47,666 nucleotides of DNA from a virus: the IMG/VR virus record IMGVR_UViG_3300035682_001161, positions 1 through 47,666 of that record. One strand, 5' to 3'. The notes under the pieces were generated by a model. That model was not told where the DNA came from and did not search any database. It saw only the letters and a program-made list of their open reading frames with translations. Positions 39,869 to 46,807 of this stretch are shown here, in pieces. The translations under genes and the position numbers were made by a program. Position 1 is the stretch's first letter. The number at the start of each line of letters is the position of its first letter.

Positions 39869-41344
39869 ATGGGATTAGAGTTACGGCCTTATCAGAAGGC
39901 TACGCTAGAGGCATTGCGTAAGGGGTTTGCATCGGGCAAGAAAAGCCTGATGCTCTACGCCCCCACGGGTGCAGGCAAAACGGAGATGGCTATCGCTTTG
40001 CTCGAAGCCACAAGCCAGAAGGGTAATCGGGCGGCAATGATCTTGGACAGGATCATTTTGTGCGATCAGACCAGTCAACGGCTAGACAAATACAACATAG
40101 ATCATGGAGTCTTACAGTCAGGTCACTGGCGTGATCTACCATCGGAGAAGATACAGATCTGCTCGGCTCAGACATTGGAGAGACGCGAGGAGTTTCCTAA
40201 TCTAAACCTACTCATCATTGACGAAGCCCACCAGACCCGTGCGGCAACAGTTGAGTTCATCAAGAACAATCCAGCGATCAGAGTCATAGGGCTGAGTGCT
40301 ACACCTTTTACCAAGGGGTTGGCCAAGGTCTATGAGGATGTAGTCTCTACTGTCACGACACAAGAGTTGGTAGATGACAAGGTGCTTGTCCCGCTAAAAG
40401 TATTTATTGCCAAAGAAATAAACATGGAGGGGGCTAAGAAGGTGGCGGGTGAGTGGTCTCCTATCGAGACTACTAAACGGGGTATGCAGATCACAGGCGA
40501 CATCGTGGTGGAGTGGGAGAAAAAGACCAATGAGATCTTTGGTAAGCCGGCAAAGACGATTGTGTTCTGCTCCGGTGTAGCTCATGGTGCTGACTTGGCG
40601 CAGAAGTTTGGTGATCGTGGCTATAACTTTATCAATATCAGTTATCGGGATGACGATCAGTATAAGAAGGATGTGATCGAGGAGTTCAGCAAGCCGGACA
40701 CAGAGATACATGGGCTGATAGCTACCGACATCCTGACCAAAGGATTTGATGTGTCCGATGTGATGATTGGGGTATCGGCTAGGCCGTTCTCTAAGTCCTT
40801 GTCCTCCCACATTCAGCAGATGGGGCGGGTCATGCGTGGTCATGAAGGGAAAGAGTTTGCCGTATGGTTGGATCATTCGGGTAACTATCTTAGATTCCGT
40901 GAGGAGTGGGATGAGGTGTTCGGAGGTGGTGTTAGTGAACTAGATGACGGGGCGGAAAAGACCAAGAAAGAACCAAGCGAGAAGGAAAAAGAGTTAGCTA
41001 AGTGTCCTGCGTGTGGTGCTTTGTGGCCTTTGAATTCAGATATGTGCAAGTCATGTGGACATATCAGGCAGAGAAAGACCAAGGTCGAGGCGGTAGCGGG
41101 TGAGATGGAGGAGTTGACTGGCACTATGGCTCGCGAGAGTAAGCAGTTGTGGTGGTCGATGATGAATTGGTACATGAAATACAACGGATGGTCGAAGGGG
41201 CGGGCGGCTAATGTGTACCGAGAGAAGTTCGGAGTCTGGCCTCGCGGGTTAGAGGACAATCCGGTCATGCCGGATGAGAAGGTATCTAAGTTTGTACAGG
41301 ATGGGATCAATAGATACGTCAAGTCAATCAGGAGGATGCGTTAA
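39869..41344 (+). CDS. DEAH-box superfamily 2 helicase with zinc ribbon
   Basis: A 491-residue protein read from ATG 39869. Motifs: LRPYQ Q-like start (5-9), Walker A APTGAGKT (31-38), DEAH at 118-121, SAT at 143-145, a domain 2 with TIVFCSGVAHGADLAQ, ATDILTKGFDV and the motif VI QQMGRVMRG. A zinc ribbon (C379xxC382...C393xxC396) follows. This is the architecture of phage replicative or repair helicases of the SSL2/UvsW type. It is immediately followed by the TOPRIM primase (TAATG overlap), so the two probably work together in DNA replication. An ATG 21 bases upstream exists but lacks spacing to the GGAG site. Confidence 0.85.
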   Translation: MGLELRPYQKATLEALRKGFASGKKSLMLYAPTGAGKTEMAIALLEATSQKGNRAAMILDRIILCDQTSQRLDKYNIDHGVLQSGHWRDLPSEKIQICSAQTLERREEFPNLNLLIIDEAHQTRAATVEFIKNNPAIRVIGLSATPFTKGLAKVYEDVVSTVTTQELVDDKVLVPLKVFIAKEINMEGAKKVAGEWSPIETTKRGMQITGDIVVEWEKKTNEIFGKPAKTIVFCSGVAHGADLAQKFGDRGYNFINISYRDDDQYKKDVIEEFSKPDTEIHGLIATDILTKGFDVSDVMIGVSARPFSKSLSSHIQQMGRVMRGHEGKEFAVWLDHSGNYLRFREEWDEVFGGGVSELDDGAEKTKKEPSEKEKELAKCPACGALWPLNSDMCKSCGHIRQRKTKVEAVAGEMEELTGTMARESKQLWWSMMNWYMKYNGWSKGRAANVYREKFGVWPRGLEDNPVMPDEKVSKFVQDGINRYVKSIRRMR

Positions 41345-42168
41345 TGGAATTCATTTCATTTTGCAGGGCGCATGGGGTGCTGATCGACATCCCTCCACCG
41401 ATAGGAGTCTGGAGAAGATACCCAACGGATGACCACCCAAAGAAAAGAAACGGGGCGGTTAAGTGGATGGGGGATCACGGGTTTGTGCAGAACCATGCGG
41501 TCGATACTGAAGTTTCTGTGTGGCAACCAGAGACACCGATCAAGATTGACAGAAAGAAAATAGCCAAGGATTTACAGGCGGTCGAGGAAAAGAGGCGGGC
41601 GGATCAGGCGGATGCAGTTAAACGGGCTGCTTTTATCCTGAGTCAGACAGTCATAGGTAAGCATGCGTACCTAGATAAGAAAGGTTTTATAGGCGCAGAG
41701 GACATGGTGTGGGGGCATGAGGGTAAGAAGACGATGGTCGTACCCATGCGGGTGGATGGACACTTAGTCGGATGTCAGCTAATCGAGGAGGATGGATCTA
41801 AGAAGTTTCTTTATGGTCAGCGCACCAGTAATGCTGAGTTGGTCATGGACAACAAGGGGATTCATATTCTTTGTGAAGGTTACGCAACGGGTCTGTCTAT
41901 CCAAGAGGCGTTTAAAAAGATGAGCCGGAGGTACACGATCCATGTTTGCTTCAGCGCGGGGAACATGAAGAAGGTGGCGCAGGGCTTACCGGATGGACTC
42001 ATAGTTGCGGATAACGATAAAAGCAAGACGGGGGAGAGGGTCGCTAAGGAGATCGGATGGCCTTACTGGATGAGCGATGTCGAAGGAGAGGATGCCAACG
42101 ACACGCACCAAAGGGTAGGCGTTCTCCGGTTTGGATTAAGCCTAGTGCGGTCATTGAACTTGGTCTGA
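41344..42168 (+). CDS. TOPRIM-domain primase-like protein
   Basis: A 274-residue protein. The N-terminal part contains DDHPKKRNGAVKWMGDHGFVQNH, similar to DUF927/primase-associated regions. The catalytic TOPRIM fold is visible as ILCEGYATGLSIQEAF (Glu178) and GLIVADNDKSKTGE (Asp223-x-Asp225). Phage proteins of this kind prime or assist DNA synthesis together with a helicase encoded next to them. It has no zinc-binding N-terminus as in DnaG, so it is a short form. Its 3' end overlaps the converging minus-strand gene by 18 bases. Confidence 0.8.
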   Translation: MEFISFCRAHGVLIDIPPPIGVWRRYPTDDHPKKRNGAVKWMGDHGFVQNHAVDTEVSVWQPETPIKIDRKKIAKDLQAVEEKRRADQADAVKRAAFILSQTVIGKHAYLDKKGFIGAEDMVWGHEGKKTMVVPMRVDGHLVGCQLIEEDGSKKFLYGQRTSNAELVMDNKGIHILCEGYATGLSIQEAFKKMSRRYTIHVCFSAGNMKKVAQGLPDGLIVADNDKSKTGERVAKEIGWPYWMSDVEGEDANDTHQRVGVLRFGLSLVRSLNLV

Positions 42169-42351
42169 GTAATACATGTAGTCAACGCTCAAGATTTCGG
42201 GGTGCATAGCCTCCGCGATCTTGAGGTTTGACAGTATCTCTAAGCCGATTTCGTAGCTCATCATGCCGTGGCCTATGTGGTCAGACTTGACAGTTACGAA
42301 ACCGGATTCATCTTCTACGAGGTAGATTGCAAAGAGTGTTTTCTTTTTCAT
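42151..42351 (-). CDS. Small phage protein, 66 aa
   Basis: Read from ATG 42351 (MKKKTLFAIYLVEDESGFVTVKSDH); the open frame reaches further upstream but without a ribosome-binding site. It is beta-alpha in look, ending with LEILSNLKIAEAMHP. The function is unknown. It is the last gene of the minus-strand early block and overlaps the primase 3' end by 18 bases. Confidence 0.5.
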   Translation of the reverse strand: MKKKTLFAIYLVEDESGFVTVKSDHIGHGMMSYEIGLEILSNLKIAEAMHPEILSVDYMYYSDQVQ

Positions 42352-42533
42352 CAAAACATTTTGCCTAAACAATAGCCGATTGCAATACAAATGATGGCTA
42401 TTTGAAGGGTCTCTTGCCAGTAAGTCGGACGTTTTTTCATGATCTCGATAGCGCATCCGTAGCGGGCGCGGTGTTCGGGATCGTCGGGAAAAGCCTCGGC
42501 TAAGGTGCGGGGGTAGGTGCGAGTTGTATCCAT
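42351..42533 (-). CDS. Small membrane-anchored phage protein, 60 aa
   Basis: DDPEHRARYGCAIEIMKKRPTYWQETLQ is followed by a C-terminal hydrophobic helix (IAIICIAIGYCLGKMF), a tail-anchored layout. GGAGAA lies before ATG 42533. The first two thirds face the cytoplasm. The role is unknown. Its stop shares a base with the next gene's ATG. Confidence 0.55.
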   Translation of the reverse strand: MDTTRTYPRTLAEAFPDDPEHRARYGCAIEIMKKRPTYWQETLQIAIICIAIGYCLGKMF

Positions 42534-42535
42534 GA

Positions 42536-42703
42536 TTAGTTCTCCAATGATTCTTTTACTTGAATAAGTTCTTCGAGGGTGTCGATGATAAAGCCGTATA
42601 GGTCTGTCACTTCGGGGGGTTTACCCTCGGCAAAAGCCCTGCGTTCCATGTCTCGGAATATGTCTAGCTTCTCATCGTCCCAGTAGCTTGATTGGTAGTT
42701 CAT
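42536..42703 (-). CDS. Small phage protein, 55 aa
   Basis: Read from ATG 42703 to TAA 42538-42536. It begins MNYQSSYWDDEKLDIFRDME and ends in a helix DTLEELIQVKESLEN. It overlaps the upstream gene by ATGA. Helical and acidic; the function is unknown. Confidence 0.55.
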   Translation of the reverse strand: MNYQSSYWDDEKLDIFRDMERRAFAEGKPPEVTDLYGFIIDTLEELIQVKESLEN

Positions 42704-42864
42704 AGCTTGGCCTCTAATTCTTTCAAGATTTCCCGCGCCAATATGACGCGCTCGTTGTCTATTTGTGCCTGCCCACTATCAGTAAAGTCACCATAGTGTT
42801 CCTCAACAAAGTATTGCGCGAGAAACAATGCCATTCTTAGCGCGTGTATTTGATCTTTGGTCAT
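42700..42864 (-). CDS. Small helical phage protein, 54 aa
   Basis: Read from ATG 42864, which belongs to the AGGAGACCATCCG cassette, to TGA 42702-42700. MTKDQIHALRMALFLAQYFV is followed by a charged helix (DNERVILAREILKELEAKL). All-alpha, of unknown function. Confidence 0.55.
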   Translation of the reverse strand: MTKDQIHALRMALFLAQYFVEEHYGDFTDSGQAQIDNERVILAREILKELEAKL

Positions 42865-42877
42865 CGGATGGTCTCCT
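42862..42877 (-). promoter_or_regulatory. Repeated ribosome-binding cassette, copy 1
   Basis: On the minus strand this reads AGGAGACCATCCGATG: a Shine-Dalgarno sequence, an invariant 8-base spacer and the start codon. Five identical 16-base copies (42862, 43215, 43894, 45048, 45385) and one with two substitutions (45755) precede different genes whose coding sequences are unrelated. Where the upstream gene reaches it, the same bases encode a C-terminal ETIR. Conservation of the spacer, not only of the SD, suggests a translational control site. Confidence 0.75.
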
Positions 42878-43038
42878 TAATCGTCTGTGTCTGTGTTTAG
42901 TTCAACGAATGGTTGTTCGTCATGGATAAATGAGTCGTCTACGCTCGCAATTCGGCTGCGATTTCCGGCATCCCACACCATTACGTCAAGGTGCGGGGGC
43001 AGTTCGCTGAGGTGGGCGATCAGTTCTGATACTTTCAT
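42877..43038 (-). CDS. Small conserved phage protein, 53 aa
   Basis: Read from ATG 43038 to TAA 42879-42877. MKVSELIAHLSELPPHLDVMVWD is a motif common to short phage proteins, with a beta-type C-terminus ending in acidic DTDTDD. The function is unknown. The stop directly precedes the repeated ribosome-binding cassette. Confidence 0.65.
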   Translation of the reverse strand: MKVSELIAHLSELPPHLDVMVWDAGNRSRIASVDDSFIHDEQPFVELNTDTDD

Positions 43039-43217
43039 GGCTCCATCCCTTCGTCTATTTGTTCTTGATAATGTTGGTTTATGTTTTCATCTGTATAGGT
43101 GGTAAAGCCACCTTTGGCAAAGAAAAGCACGTTGTCTTCTAGCCATTCGGGGTTATCTAATAAGTACTGCAATTCATAACGAGTCATGGCATCAATTTTT
43201 TCTTTACGTGTCTTCAT
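43035..43217 (-). CDS. Small phage protein, 60 aa
   Basis: MKTRKEKIDAMTRYELQYLLDNPEWLEDN is followed by a short beta region and an acidic tail. ATG 43217 is driven by a copy of the repeated cassette. 4-base overlaps on both sides. No family was recognised. Confidence 0.55.
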   Translation of the reverse strand: MKTRKEKIDAMTRYELQYLLDNPEWLEDNVLFFAKGGFTTYTDENINQHYQEQIDEGMEP

Positions 43218-43501
43218 CGGATGGTCTCCTCAATATATTGTTTGGCTTCTTCCTTGGTATCAAAGCATCGGTAATCTCCGTTCTCATCAATCCACTCATC
43301 GCAAGCCTTGCCAAAGATGACCCATACGTCACCTACTCTTTCAGTTTCCCAACAGTTCGGGTCATTGAATCTTTCCATGTAAAGCTCATGCACAATCTTT
43401 TTGCAAGTCGTGTCATCTGCACCTGTCAAACGTGCCAGTTCTGCCGGATGGTTCTCTACTAAAAGATCGCTGATCTGTGCTTTTAGTTCTGCGTGTGTCA
43501 T
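43214..43501 (-). CDS. Small phage protein, 95 aa
   Basis: A helical N-terminal half (HAELKAQISDLLVENHPAELARL), then CWETERVGDVWVIFGKACDEWI and ENGDYRCFDTKEEAKQYIEETIR. The last residues are encoded by the repeated ribosome-binding cassette of the next gene. The second half resembles a small beta-alpha DUF in which KEEAKQYI packs on a sheet. The function is unknown. Confidence 0.55.
   Translation of the reverse strand: MTHAELKAQISDLLVENHPAELARLTGADDTTCKKIVHELYMERFNDPNCWETERVGDVWVIFGKACDEWIDENGDYRCFDTKEEAKQYIEETIR
43215..43230 (-). promoter_or_regulatory. Repeated ribosome-binding cassette, copy 2
   Basis: Identical to copy 1; here it also encodes the end (ETIR, stop) of the upstream gene at 43214-43501. 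Confidence 0.75.
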
Positions 43502-43896
43502 TCTTCGTCCTCCTCAAGTTCATAACAACCGATAGCATCGGCTTGGCTTATAAGTACTTTCATCGGTGCGTGGTATAAATACTCGCTGACCAATTCGTTA
43601 ATATCAACTTCCTGCAAAAGATAGTTGAGGAAAAATTCAAGGCGGTGATCTTTGTGCATCGGCTGATCTGCGGGAATAGAAAACATCTTGCGAAGTTTCT
43701 TGTTGCTTTTCTCTCCCCAATCCCAATCGGGAATGTTGAAAACAATGGGTTTATCAAGCCCATAGAACACCCTTTCGGCTTCCCCGTAGGTTTCAAACAA
43801 GTCATTTCCTGCCAAGTCCCAAAGATATTTGCCCTTTAGTTCTCCGTCCATGTGTTGCACCCGATAGCCCTCATCGGTTTTAATAATTTCAATCAT
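43498..43896 (-). CDS. Phage early protein, 132 aa, unknown function
   Basis: The longest gene of this block. The N-terminal (EIIKTDEGYRVQHMDGELKGKYLW, FETYGEAERVF) looks beta-alpha; the rest (NIPDWDWGEKSNKKLRKMF, RLEFFLNYLLQEVDINELVSEYLY) is helical, with an acidic tail ELEEDEE. It starts at ATG 43896 within a cassette copy and is coupled by ATGA to the next gene. No family was recognised. Confidence 0.55.
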   Translation of the reverse strand: MIEIIKTDEGYRVQHMDGELKGKYLWDLAGNDLFETYGEAERVFYGLDKPIVFNIPDWDWGEKSNKKLRKMFSIPADQPMHKDHRLEFFLNYLLQEVDINELVSEYLYHAPMKVLISQADAIGCYELEEDEE

Positions 43897-43909
43897 CGGA
43901 TGGTCTCCT
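43894..43909 (-). promoter_or_regulatory. Repeated ribosome-binding cassette, copy 3
   Basis: Identical to copy 1; located between the genes at 43498 and 43909. Confidence 0.75.
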
Positions 43910-44223
43910 CAATTCAAGGTTGCGTAATGGTGGTCGATGGTGTCGCGGATAACGTCAAGGTTTCGCGTAGCCTGTGCGTGTTGTTCCTCGACTGTGCGCT
44001 GAGTTACTCGTGCGGGGCGTGTGCTCAAGATTGTTTTGTCGTAGTCTTTAAACGGCTCGTAAGAGAAATAATTTCCGTCTTTGTGCTCAACTGTCGCGGT
44101 CGTGCAGAGAGACCCGCCCCATCGTTTCATGGTGAGGATTCTCAAGCGCATGGTGTCGTTAATCTCAACGTGAGATTCTGTAATCCATCCTCGGTGTATT
44201 GATTTGTGAGTTTTGGTGTTCAT
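43909..44223 (-). CDS. Phage early protein, 104 aa, unknown function
   Basis: Basic start (NTKTHKSIHRGWITESHVEIND), a central beta region (TMRLRILTMKRWGGSLCTTATVEHKDGNYFSYEPF) and a helical end (VEEQHAQATRNLDVIRDTIDHHYATLN). I recognise the general style from phage early regions but no function. ATGA overlap with the upstream gene. Confidence 0.55.
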   Translation of the reverse strand: MNTKTHKSIHRGWITESHVEINDTMRLRILTMKRWGGSLCTTATVEHKDGNYFSYEPFKDYDKTILSTRPARVTQRTVEEQHAQATRNLDVIRDTIDHHYATLN

Positions 44224-44528
44224 CTTGTTGCCTCTTGAATGTATGTTCTAACTGTGTTCATATCCTCGTCGCTGACTGTGTAGGTATCACGTTGCCCCCC
44301 GTCAAGGCATAGTCCGCCCGTAGGGTCGCCCCCATGAAAGCCCTCATGCCCGAGTAGCGTACCGACGTAATAACGGCTCACAAACCCGCCTCGCCCGTTG
44401 TCGGTCGGATAATTCGAGTCGTAGAATTCAACCATTGGTCGGTCGTCGTCATGGGTCAAACAATCGTCGCGCCCGAAGCGGTCGCCCTTTCTCACAATCC
44501 TGACGTTGTATTTATCAACTTTCATCAT
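44220..44528 (-). CDS. Phage early protein, 102 aa, Gly/Asp-rich
   Basis: VDKYNVRIVRKGDRFGRDD opens a beta-rich protein; MVEFYDSNYPTDNGRGGFVSRYYVGTLLG and GGLCLDGGQRDTYTVSDEDM follow. Two adjacent ATGs (44528, 44525) lie after AAAGGAG. No catalytic motif was seen. Confidence 0.55.
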   Translation of the reverse strand: MMKVDKYNVRIVRKGDRFGRDDCLTHDDDRPMVEFYDSNYPTDNGRGGFVSRYYVGTLLGHEGFHGGDPTGGLCLDGGQRDTYTVSDEDMNTVRTYIQEATR

Positions 44529-44560
44529 TTAGTTTTCTCCTTTGCGGGCAAAAGTACCCT

Positions 44561-44588
44561 CCAAAGCCCTCAGAAAAGGGCTTCAGGC
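44561..44588 (-). repeat. Repeated hairpin, copy 1
   Basis: AAGCCCT and AGGGCTT arms around a 6-base loop, inside a 28-base block that recurs at 46056-46083 with two loop differences. It lies after a stop codon and before a ribosome-binding site, without a T-run, so an mRNA processing or stabilising stem is more likely than a strong terminator. Confidence 0.6.
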
Positions 44589-44590
44589 GG

Positions 44591-44764
44591 TTATCTAGCC
44601 TCTGCCCTACCTATCTCAAACAATCGGACGATCTCAAGGCGGTTGGCGGGGTCTTTGGCGGTGGCTTGGGCTAGCCAAGTGCGGTAGGTTTTCGCTCGTG
44701 CGCTGCTTTTTGTGCGCTCGAATTTATAGCCCATGTCGATGATGTAAGCGGGTGGGTAGTTCAT
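44591..44764 (-). CDS. Small basic phage protein, 57 aa
   Basis: Read from ATG 44764 to TAA 44593-44591. It begins MNYPPAYIIDMGYKFERTKS, then SARAKTYRTWLAQATAKDPANRLEIVRLFE. Basic and helical, of unknown function. A hairpin repeat follows its stop. Confidence 0.55.
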   Translation of the reverse strand: MNYPPAYIIDMGYKFERTKSSARAKTYRTWLAQATAKDPANRLEIVRLFEIGRAEAR

Positions 44765-44771
44765 AGCGTCC

Positions 44772-45050
44772 TCACTTGTACAAAATCAAGTCGCGAAGTG
44801 TACGCATCTCATCGCGCCATGATTGACCGCAGATATAGTTCACCCCTCCATCGTCAACAGTCACGCGAGAGAAAAGCCCCGCATCTTGCCAAAGGGACAA
44901 AGGAAGGTTAATCCGTCGCGCCAGTTTGTTGACTGTTTCGCGTCTGCAATATTTGCTCACCATGCAAAGTAAATCGTGCTTTTGTACGTCGGTCAGGGTG
45001 GCGGGTTTCCCCGCTTTAGCGTCACAGATAAGGTTGTTGAGGTTGGTCAT
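44772..45050 (-). CDS. Phage early protein, 92 aa
   Basis: Read from ATG 45050, part of a cassette copy (the open frame extends upstream into the cassette and beyond, but without a better start). LTDVQKHDLLCMVSKYCRRETVNKLARRINL could contain a helix-turn-helix. FSRVTVDDGGVNYICGQSWRDEMRTLRDLI closes it. The function is unknown. Confidence 0.55.
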   Translation of the reverse strand: MTNLNNLICDAKAGKPATLTDVQKHDLLCMVSKYCRRETVNKLARRINLPLSLWQDAGLFSRVTVDDGGVNYICGQSWRDEMRTLRDLILYK

Positions 45051-45063
45051 CGGATGGTCTCCT
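45048..45063 (-). promoter_or_regulatory. Repeated ribosome-binding cassette, copy 4
   Basis: Identical to copy 1; precedes the gene at 44772-45050, right after the TAA of the gene at 45064. Confidence 0.75.
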
Positions 45064-45240
45064 TTAAAGAATTGCGGGGTTGTGGATAACTGGCTCGTCA
45101 CCTTTGGCGACAAGCATTACAGTCACTTCGTAGCTTTTTTTGGCTTTAAAAATTTTGCTAGCGATCTCCTGAGCATCGAATGAGTGCAAAGCCTTGACTG
45201 TGATTTCTTTGCCTTTGTAAAACGCGATATAGGTAAACAT
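45064..45240 (-). CDS. Small phage protein, 58 aa
   Basis: Read from ATG 45240 to TAA 45066-45064. MFTYIAFYKGKEITVKALHSFDAQEIASKIFKAK is followed by a beta strand (YEVTVMLVAK). It is a compact beta-alpha-beta pattern found in short phage proteins annotated only as hypothetical. It directly abuts the upstream gene's TGA. Confidence 0.6.
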   Translation of the reverse strand: MFTYIAFYKGKEITVKALHSFDAQEIASKIFKAKKSYEVTVMLVAKGDEPVIHNPAIL

Positions 45241-45387
45241 TCAAGCCTCCCAAATGCCGTAGCCCTTGGGCATACGTGAAAGCCCATGCTGAAGGCGGAA
45301 TCGGGCAATAGCATCTTTTTTGTTCGTGCCGTAGCAAGTCATGGCGATGTGTATCCATGTTGGGATGTGGACAAAATAGCGTTTCAT
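45241..45387 (-). CDS. Small phage protein, 48 aa
   Basis: Read from ATG 45387 (cassette copy) to TGA 45243-45241. It begins MKRYFVHIPTWIHIAMTCYG, then a helix (TNKKDAIARFRLQHG) and GYGIWEA. Its TNKKDAIARFR helix and the strand before it are organised like those of the next protein downstream, but I cannot assign a function. Confidence 0.6.
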   Translation of the reverse strand: MKRYFVHIPTWIHIAMTCYGTNKKDAIARFRLQHGLSRMPKGYGIWEA

Positions 45388-45596
45388 CGGATGGTCTCCT
45401 TTGTGGTTTCTAGGTGGTTGTGAAGTTGCTCAAGTACTTGGGCGCGTGTGCCGGTATAGCCCTCGTTTTTGAGGGTTTGATACGCAGACTGTCCGCGCTT
45501 TTTCATGCCCGCGATCTCAAGGCGCAAAGCCCCCCGAAGGGCTAGAAGGCGGTAGCGGGCGATTTTTTCGGGTGTGTCTAGGACAATGGCATTCAT
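45384..45596 (-). CDS. Small helical phage protein, 70 aa
   Basis: PEKIARYRLLALRGALRLEIAGMKKRGQSAYQTLKNEGYTGTRAQVLEQL is helical with a basic centre. This type recurs in phage early regions. The last four residues fall in the next gene's ribosome-binding cassette. ATGA overlap with the upstream gene. Confidence 0.6.
   Translation of the reverse strand: MNAIVLDTPEKIARYRLLALRGALRLEIAGMKKRGQSAYQTLKNEGYTGTRAQVLEQLHNHLETTKETIR
45385..45400 (-). promoter_or_regulatory. Repeated ribosome-binding cassette, copy 5
   Basis: Identical to copy 1; it also encodes the terminal ETIR and stop of the upstream gene at 45384-45596. Confidence 0.75.
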
Positions 45597-45757
45597 GATT
45601 TTTTTCCCATTTCAATTTGTTGGAGTAATGCTTGTGCGCGGTCAATGTCATTGAGCAATTCGCCAAGCCAAGATTTATCCTCAATGTAGTGGTCTGCGGA
45701 TTGGTAAAGGTTATTCAAAGCCTCGCCCAGTTTTTCAATTTTTTCTGCGTCAGTCAT
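45593..45757 (-). CDS. Small helical phage protein, 54 aa
   Basis: Read from ATG 45757, preceded by the variant cassette; the longer frame to 45913 runs antisense-free through the next gene's coding region and is not needed. MTDAEKIEKLGEALNNLYQSAD is followed by a second helix (ELLNDIDRAQALLQQIEMG), a helical hairpin. The function is unknown. Confidence 0.6.
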   Translation of the reverse strand: MTDAEKIEKLGEALNNLYQSADHYIEDKSWLGELLNDIDRAQALLQQIEMGKKS

Positions 45758-45770
45758 TGGGTGGTCTCCT
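45755..45770 (-). promoter_or_regulatory. Repeated ribosome-binding cassette, variant copy 6
   Basis: AGGAGACCACCCAATG: two substitutions relative to the other five copies; SD and spacing are kept. Confidence 0.65.
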
Positions 45771-46022
45771 TTAGATTTGTGGGTCGCCATGAGGGTGATA
45801 GTCGCCCTCGTCTTGGTCGTCGAAGTCGTGCATGGCGTTTGCTTCAATGTAGGCATTGAGGGCGTTAAAAACTGGCACAGTGCGCCCCAGTTGTCTGCGG
45901 GCAATCGCGCCAATGATGGTGAGTTCGGAGTGCTGATCTCGCTCGCGTTTAAGTTGGTGAATGCGAACGGCTAAGGTCGTCCAAAGCTCAAAGGCTTGTT
46001 CGGTGGTGAGGTCTAGTTGCAT
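45771..46022 (-). CDS. Phage early protein, 83 aa
   Basis: LDLTTEQAFELWTTLAVRIHQLKRERDQHSELTIIGAIARRQLGRTVPVFNALNAYI is helical, and a His/Asp-rich acidic tail follows (DFDDQDEGDYHPHGD). Its start belongs to a second leader type (GGAAAGACC-ATG) shared in part with the next two upstream genes. The function is unknown. Confidence 0.55.
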   Translation of the reverse strand: MQLDLTTEQAFELWTTLAVRIHQLKRERDQHSELTIIGAIARRQLGRTVPVFNALNAYIEANAMHDFDDQDEGDYHPHGDPQI

Positions 46023-46055
46023 GGTCTTTCCTTTTGGTGGTTGGGTAAGTAATCC

Positions 46056-46083
46056 CCAAAGCCCTCACACAAGGGCTTCAGGC
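46056..46083 (-). repeat. Repeated hairpin, copy 2
   Basis: Same 28-base block as at 44561 with two loop substitutions, located between the stop of the gene at 46089 and the ribosome-binding site of the gene at 45771. The stem is conserved while the loop varies, which points to function as RNA. Confidence 0.6.
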
Positions 46084-46088
46084 ATGGC

Positions 46089-46328
46089 TTAGCGCGTTTT
46101 TTTCTTGTCGAAGAATCCTAGCCACTGAGTCCCCTCAACTTGCGGTTGGTACAGGTTGATCTCGTACTCGTGGGTGTGCGGAACAGGCACAAGAAAAAGG
46201 TTGTAGGCGTAGCCCTCTTTATCCATGTGCTTGATAAGTTGCCGGAGGTCTCGCTTTTCGGTGGTTGTGATGTAAGTGAAAGCGGATGACGCGAAAAAGT
46301 GGCAGTGGTCGGGTTGTGTGTTTGTCAT
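46089..46328 (-). CDS. Phage early protein, 79 aa
   Basis: His-rich start (NTQPDHCHFFASSAFTYITTTEKRDLRQLIKHM) with a basic tail (FFDKKKTR). The alternation of strands and one helix suggests a small alpha-beta fold (YAYNLFLVPVPHTHEYEINLYQP). The leader is AAAGGAAAAACC-ATG. The function is unknown. Confidence 0.55.
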   Translation of the reverse strand: MTNTQPDHCHFFASSAFTYITTTEKRDLRQLIKHMDKEGYAYNLFLVPVPHTHEYEINLYQPQVEGTQWLGFFDKKKTR

Positions 46329-46348
46329 GGTTTTTCCTTTGGTTGGGT

Positions 46349-46516
46349 TTATCCGAGGTTGACATCGCGCACGATGTATCCGGCTTGGCGGGCGATCTTG
46401 GAAGCTTGGGCGCGGGAATTAGCCGACACTTCAATGGTCGAGATCAGTCCGTCTTTTGACACACCCACAAGGTAGGTGTATCGGGTGGCGGGGTTGTTGG
46501 TGTTGAGGGCGATCAT
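46349..46516 (-). CDS. Small phage protein, 55 aa
   Basis: Read from ATG 46516 to TAA 46351-46349, with the same AAAGGAAAAACC leader as the gene at 46089. It begins MIALNTNNPATRYTYLVGVS, then a strand and a helix (SANSRAQASKIARQAGYIVRD), a beta-beta-alpha-beta pattern. No family was recognised. Confidence 0.6.
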   Translation of the reverse strand: MIALNTNNPATRYTYLVGVSKDGLISTIEVSANSRAQASKIARQAGYIVRDVNLG

Positions 46517-46534
46517 GGTTTTTCCTTTGGTGGG

Positions 46535-46807
46535 TTATTGGCGTTTAAAGTTTGCGCCATCAATCATCATTCGGAAGATGCCGTTTTTGTAGGCGAAGAT
46601 TACGGCTTTGGAGGCGGTCTCAGAAATTGAACAGGTGTCACATGTGACAGTCAGTGTGAACTTATAGCCATCATTGACCTTTCGCACGATCAGGTCGTGT
46701 TGATCGTTGAGCTTGAAACGTGCAACAGGCTGAGCTTTGATCTGCGCTGATACCGCACTGGAGATGCTTTGAGTCATGGTGTCGCTGAGTGGTTGGTTTG
46801 TTAACAT
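46535..46807 (-). CDS. First gene of the minus-strand early operon, 90 aa
   Basis: Read from ATG 46807 with CAAAGGA upstream; a longer frame to 46915 lacks a ribosome-binding site and crosses the control region. LSDTMTQSISSAVSAQIKAQP is followed by a beta-rich part (HDLIVRKVNDGYKFTLTVTCDTCSISETASKAVIFAYK) with a CDTC knuckle. It may be an early host-take-over protein given its leading position, but nothing in the sequence shows a function. Confidence 0.55.
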   Translation of the reverse strand: MLTNQPLSDTMTQSISSAVSAQIKAQPVARFKLNDQHDLIVRKVNDGYKFTLTVTCDTCSISETASKAVIFAYKNGIFRMMIDGANFKRQ

